DNA of 7,325 nucleotides. It comes from an uncultured Chloroflexota bacterium. GTDB lineage: Bacteria > Chloroflexota > Anaerolineae > Aggregatilineales > Phototrophicaceae. This document shows, in pieces, positions 6,044 to 7,325 of this stretch. The position numbers and the translations under genes were made by a program. The notes below the pieces were generated by a model that saw only the letters and a list, made by a program, of their open reading frames with translations, did no database searches and had not been told where the DNA came from. How positions within the stretch are numbered: position 1 is the first letter of the stretch; each line of letters starts with the position of its first letter. The stretch lies in the NCBI GenBank assembly GCA_903904765.1, contig CAIVEA010000778.1, forward strand, positions 1 through 7,325. Direction: 5' to 3'.

Positions 6044-7325
6044 TTATTCGAGTCCGGCCAAGCGCCGTTCGCTTTGATAATCGTCAGGAGTATCTACATC
6101 GCGCAGCACACTGTCGGTATCCACCGTAACATACGCAATCTGGTCACGGTGACGTTCGATCACCTCACGCGGCGCGCCGGTGTCGGGCAGTTCCAGAATT
6201 TCCGACCAGTATTTGCGGTCAATCAGGATAGGATGCCCGCGCCGCATCTGGTAACTGGGCGCGACAATATCGCCCGCGCCCTCAGCATAAGCCGTCAGCA
6301 CCTGTGTGATGACCCGCGCTTGCATCCGGGGCTGATCGCCCAGTGTGACCAGCGCCGCACTGATATGCGAAGGCATTGCCCGCAAACCCGCCTTCAGGGA
6401 CGAAAGCATCTCACCCGTCGCGTAGTCGGGATTGTGCGCCACCTCTGCGCCAGCGCGGGTCGCCAAACGCCGCACCTCACCCGGACGGTAGCCCGTGACT
6501 ACTGTGATATTCGAAAGCCGCGCCAGTTGAAGCTGGTCAATAATCTGTTCGAGGATGGTACGCCCGCCCGCCCACGGCAGTAATACCTTCGGTTGCCCCA
6601 TCCGTTTGGACTGTCCCGCAGCCAGTAGCACCGCACCAATATGCCGCTGAACCTCATGCACCGGATTTGCGCCGCGCACCGCCCCCAGTGCCACACCCTG
6701 CACCCGCTGCGAACGCAATATAAACTGCGAGATCAACCGCGCCCGCGCCCGCAAATATCCGCCAGCGGGGGTCTGATTGAGCAGCACGATCACCCGCGCA
6801 CGCTCGGGAACGCCGCGCAAACCGAGCGTTTCGTCGCGCAGCACCTGTGCCACCCACGGCGATTTAATGCGGTTGCCCAGCCCAAACCCATAGCGATCTT
6901 CGATGGCCTGCGCGTTATACACATGATCTTCGTCAAAAGGCTGTCCCAGTACCGATAAGGAAGCAATCGGCACGACCAACGTGGTTTCGGGCGGGATGAC
7001 CGGTTCGTGCGGCTTGGGCGCTTTCAGTGGCAACCCGCGTGAGCCATCCGCTTCGATCAGCAACACATCCGAGTCCACCGAGTCCAGCAAGCGTGGAATC
7101 CACTCCACACCGGGACCGTACACCTTGCTACCTTTGATCTGCCCGTAGAGAAACACAAAGCGGTTTTGCCCCAACGCCAGCGACAGATGCGGGATTCCAT
7201 CCGAAATACTGGCGGCGAACGGCATCAAATCCAGTTGATCGTGACCGATGCGAGTAGTGGTGGTCGCCAGCACCCGCAGCCCCGCGTTCGCCAGTTCGTG
7301 ACCGAGTGCGAATAGGGTGGAGGTC
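6044..7325 (-). CDS. YqeC-MocA fusion: molybdenum hydroxylase accessory ATPase-like domain plus molybdenum cofactor cytidylyltransferase (5' end cut)
   Basis: The frame is open to the right edge. Its first visible residues, TSTLFALGHELANAGLRVLA then TTTTRI, match the region right after the YqeC P-loop (GGGGKT), which is just outside. The GTG at 7273 is therefore an internal Val, not the start. Numbering from that Val, the YqeC part covers about 1-200 with EADGSRGLPLKAP (74-86) and FDEDHVYN (113-120). The MocA part covers 211-400 with the nucleotidyltransferase motif LLAAGQSKRMGQPK (216-229), VTGYRP (259-264), LGDQPRM (311-317), GHP (346-348) and DVDTPDDY (392-399). MocA-type enzymes transfer CMP from CTP to molybdopterin-Mo, making the cytosine dinucleotide cofactor of xanthine dehydrogenase/CO dehydrogenase-type enzymes. 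YqeC is linked to selenium-dependent molybdenum hydroxylases, with an unsettled biochemical role. The fusion suggests that both act on one cofactor pathway; hydroxylase or XdhC-like genes may lie beyond the right edge. Confidence 0.93.
   Translation of the reverse strand, partial: TSTLFALGHELANAGLRVLATTTTRIGHDQLDLMPFAASISDGIPHLSLALGQNRFVFLYGQIKGSKVYGPGVEWIPRLLDSVDSDVLLIEADGSRGLPLKAPKPHEPVIPPETTLVVPIASLSVLGQPFDEDHVYNAQAIEDRYGFGLGNRIKSPWVAQVLRDETLGLRGVPERARVIVLLNQTPAGGYLRARARLISQFILRSQRVQGVALGAVRGANPVHEVQRHIGAVLLAAGQSKRMGQPKVLLPWAGGRTILEQIIDQLQLARLSNITVVTGYRPGEVRRLATRAGAEVAHNPDYATGEMLSSLKAGLRAMPSHISAALVTLGDQPRMQARVITQVLTAYAEGAGDIVAPSYQMRRGHPILIDRKYWSEILELPDTGAPREVIERHRDQIAYVTVDTDSVLRDVDTPDDYQSERRLAGLE

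Noticed and set aside
6033..6060. Possible terminator hairpin between the convergent genes
   Set aside because: Only a four-base AT stem (ATAA/TTAT) can be drawn and there is no T run; it is too weak to call.
7271..7273. GTG as the start of the YqeC-MocA gene
   Set aside because: The frame continues upstream to the window edge and encodes the conserved residues following the YqeC P-loop, so this is an internal valine.

Overview
The window looks like a stretch of ordinary chromosome from a GC-rich bacterium, most likely a member of the Chloroflexota (Anaerolineae-like). That assignment is an inference. It rests on the threonine/proline-rich linkers and the C-terminal 'VxGTA..NFxFYrfE' beta-sandwich module of the membrane protein, which I associate with Chloroflexota surface proteins, and on the gene mix. 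There are no RNA genes, mobile elements, CRISPR arrays or phage signs. Coding density is very high and no gene-free stretch exceeds about 110 bases.

Layout. (1) Positions 1-3458, minus strand: five tightly packed genes, read from right to left. They are a trimeric-type purine nucleoside phosphorylase, a two-helix membrane protein with an extracytoplasmic domain (4-nt ATGA overlap), a Rossmann/DUF2520 oxidoreductase-like protein (13-nt gap), panB (20-nt overlap) and the first 29 codons of panC (cut by the window edge). A perfect TATAAT box sits 27-35 bases upstream of the first start, so the set probably forms one operon. (2) Positions 3459-3568: a divergent promoter region. (3) Positions 3569-3937, plus strand: a 122-residue protein of unknown function with an excellent ribosome binding site. 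(4) Positions 3990-6032, plus strand: a 680-residue two-helix potassium channel (filter TIGYGD) carrying two complete RCK (RCK_N plus TrkA_C) modules in one chain. (5) Positions 6044-7325, minus strand and convergent: a YqeC-MocA fusion, open through the right edge, for molybdenum cofactor cytidylylation and molybdenum hydroxylase maturation.

How the genes fit together. panB and panC are two steps of pantothenate (coenzyme A precursor) synthesis. The step between them, ketopantoate reduction, has no classical panE here. The DUF2520 protein, overlapping panB, is the natural candidate. The phosphorylase provides purine salvage at the head of the same unit, and the membrane protein between them is unexplained. 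The channel and the MocA fusion appear to be independent units.

I did not find a clearly new multi-gene system. The observations most worth a second look are the DUF2520 protein as a possible ketopantoate reductase, the 57-residue insertion and degenerate nucleotide-binding motifs in the channel's RCK domains, the YqeC-MocA fusion, and the membrane protein embedded in a metabolic operon.
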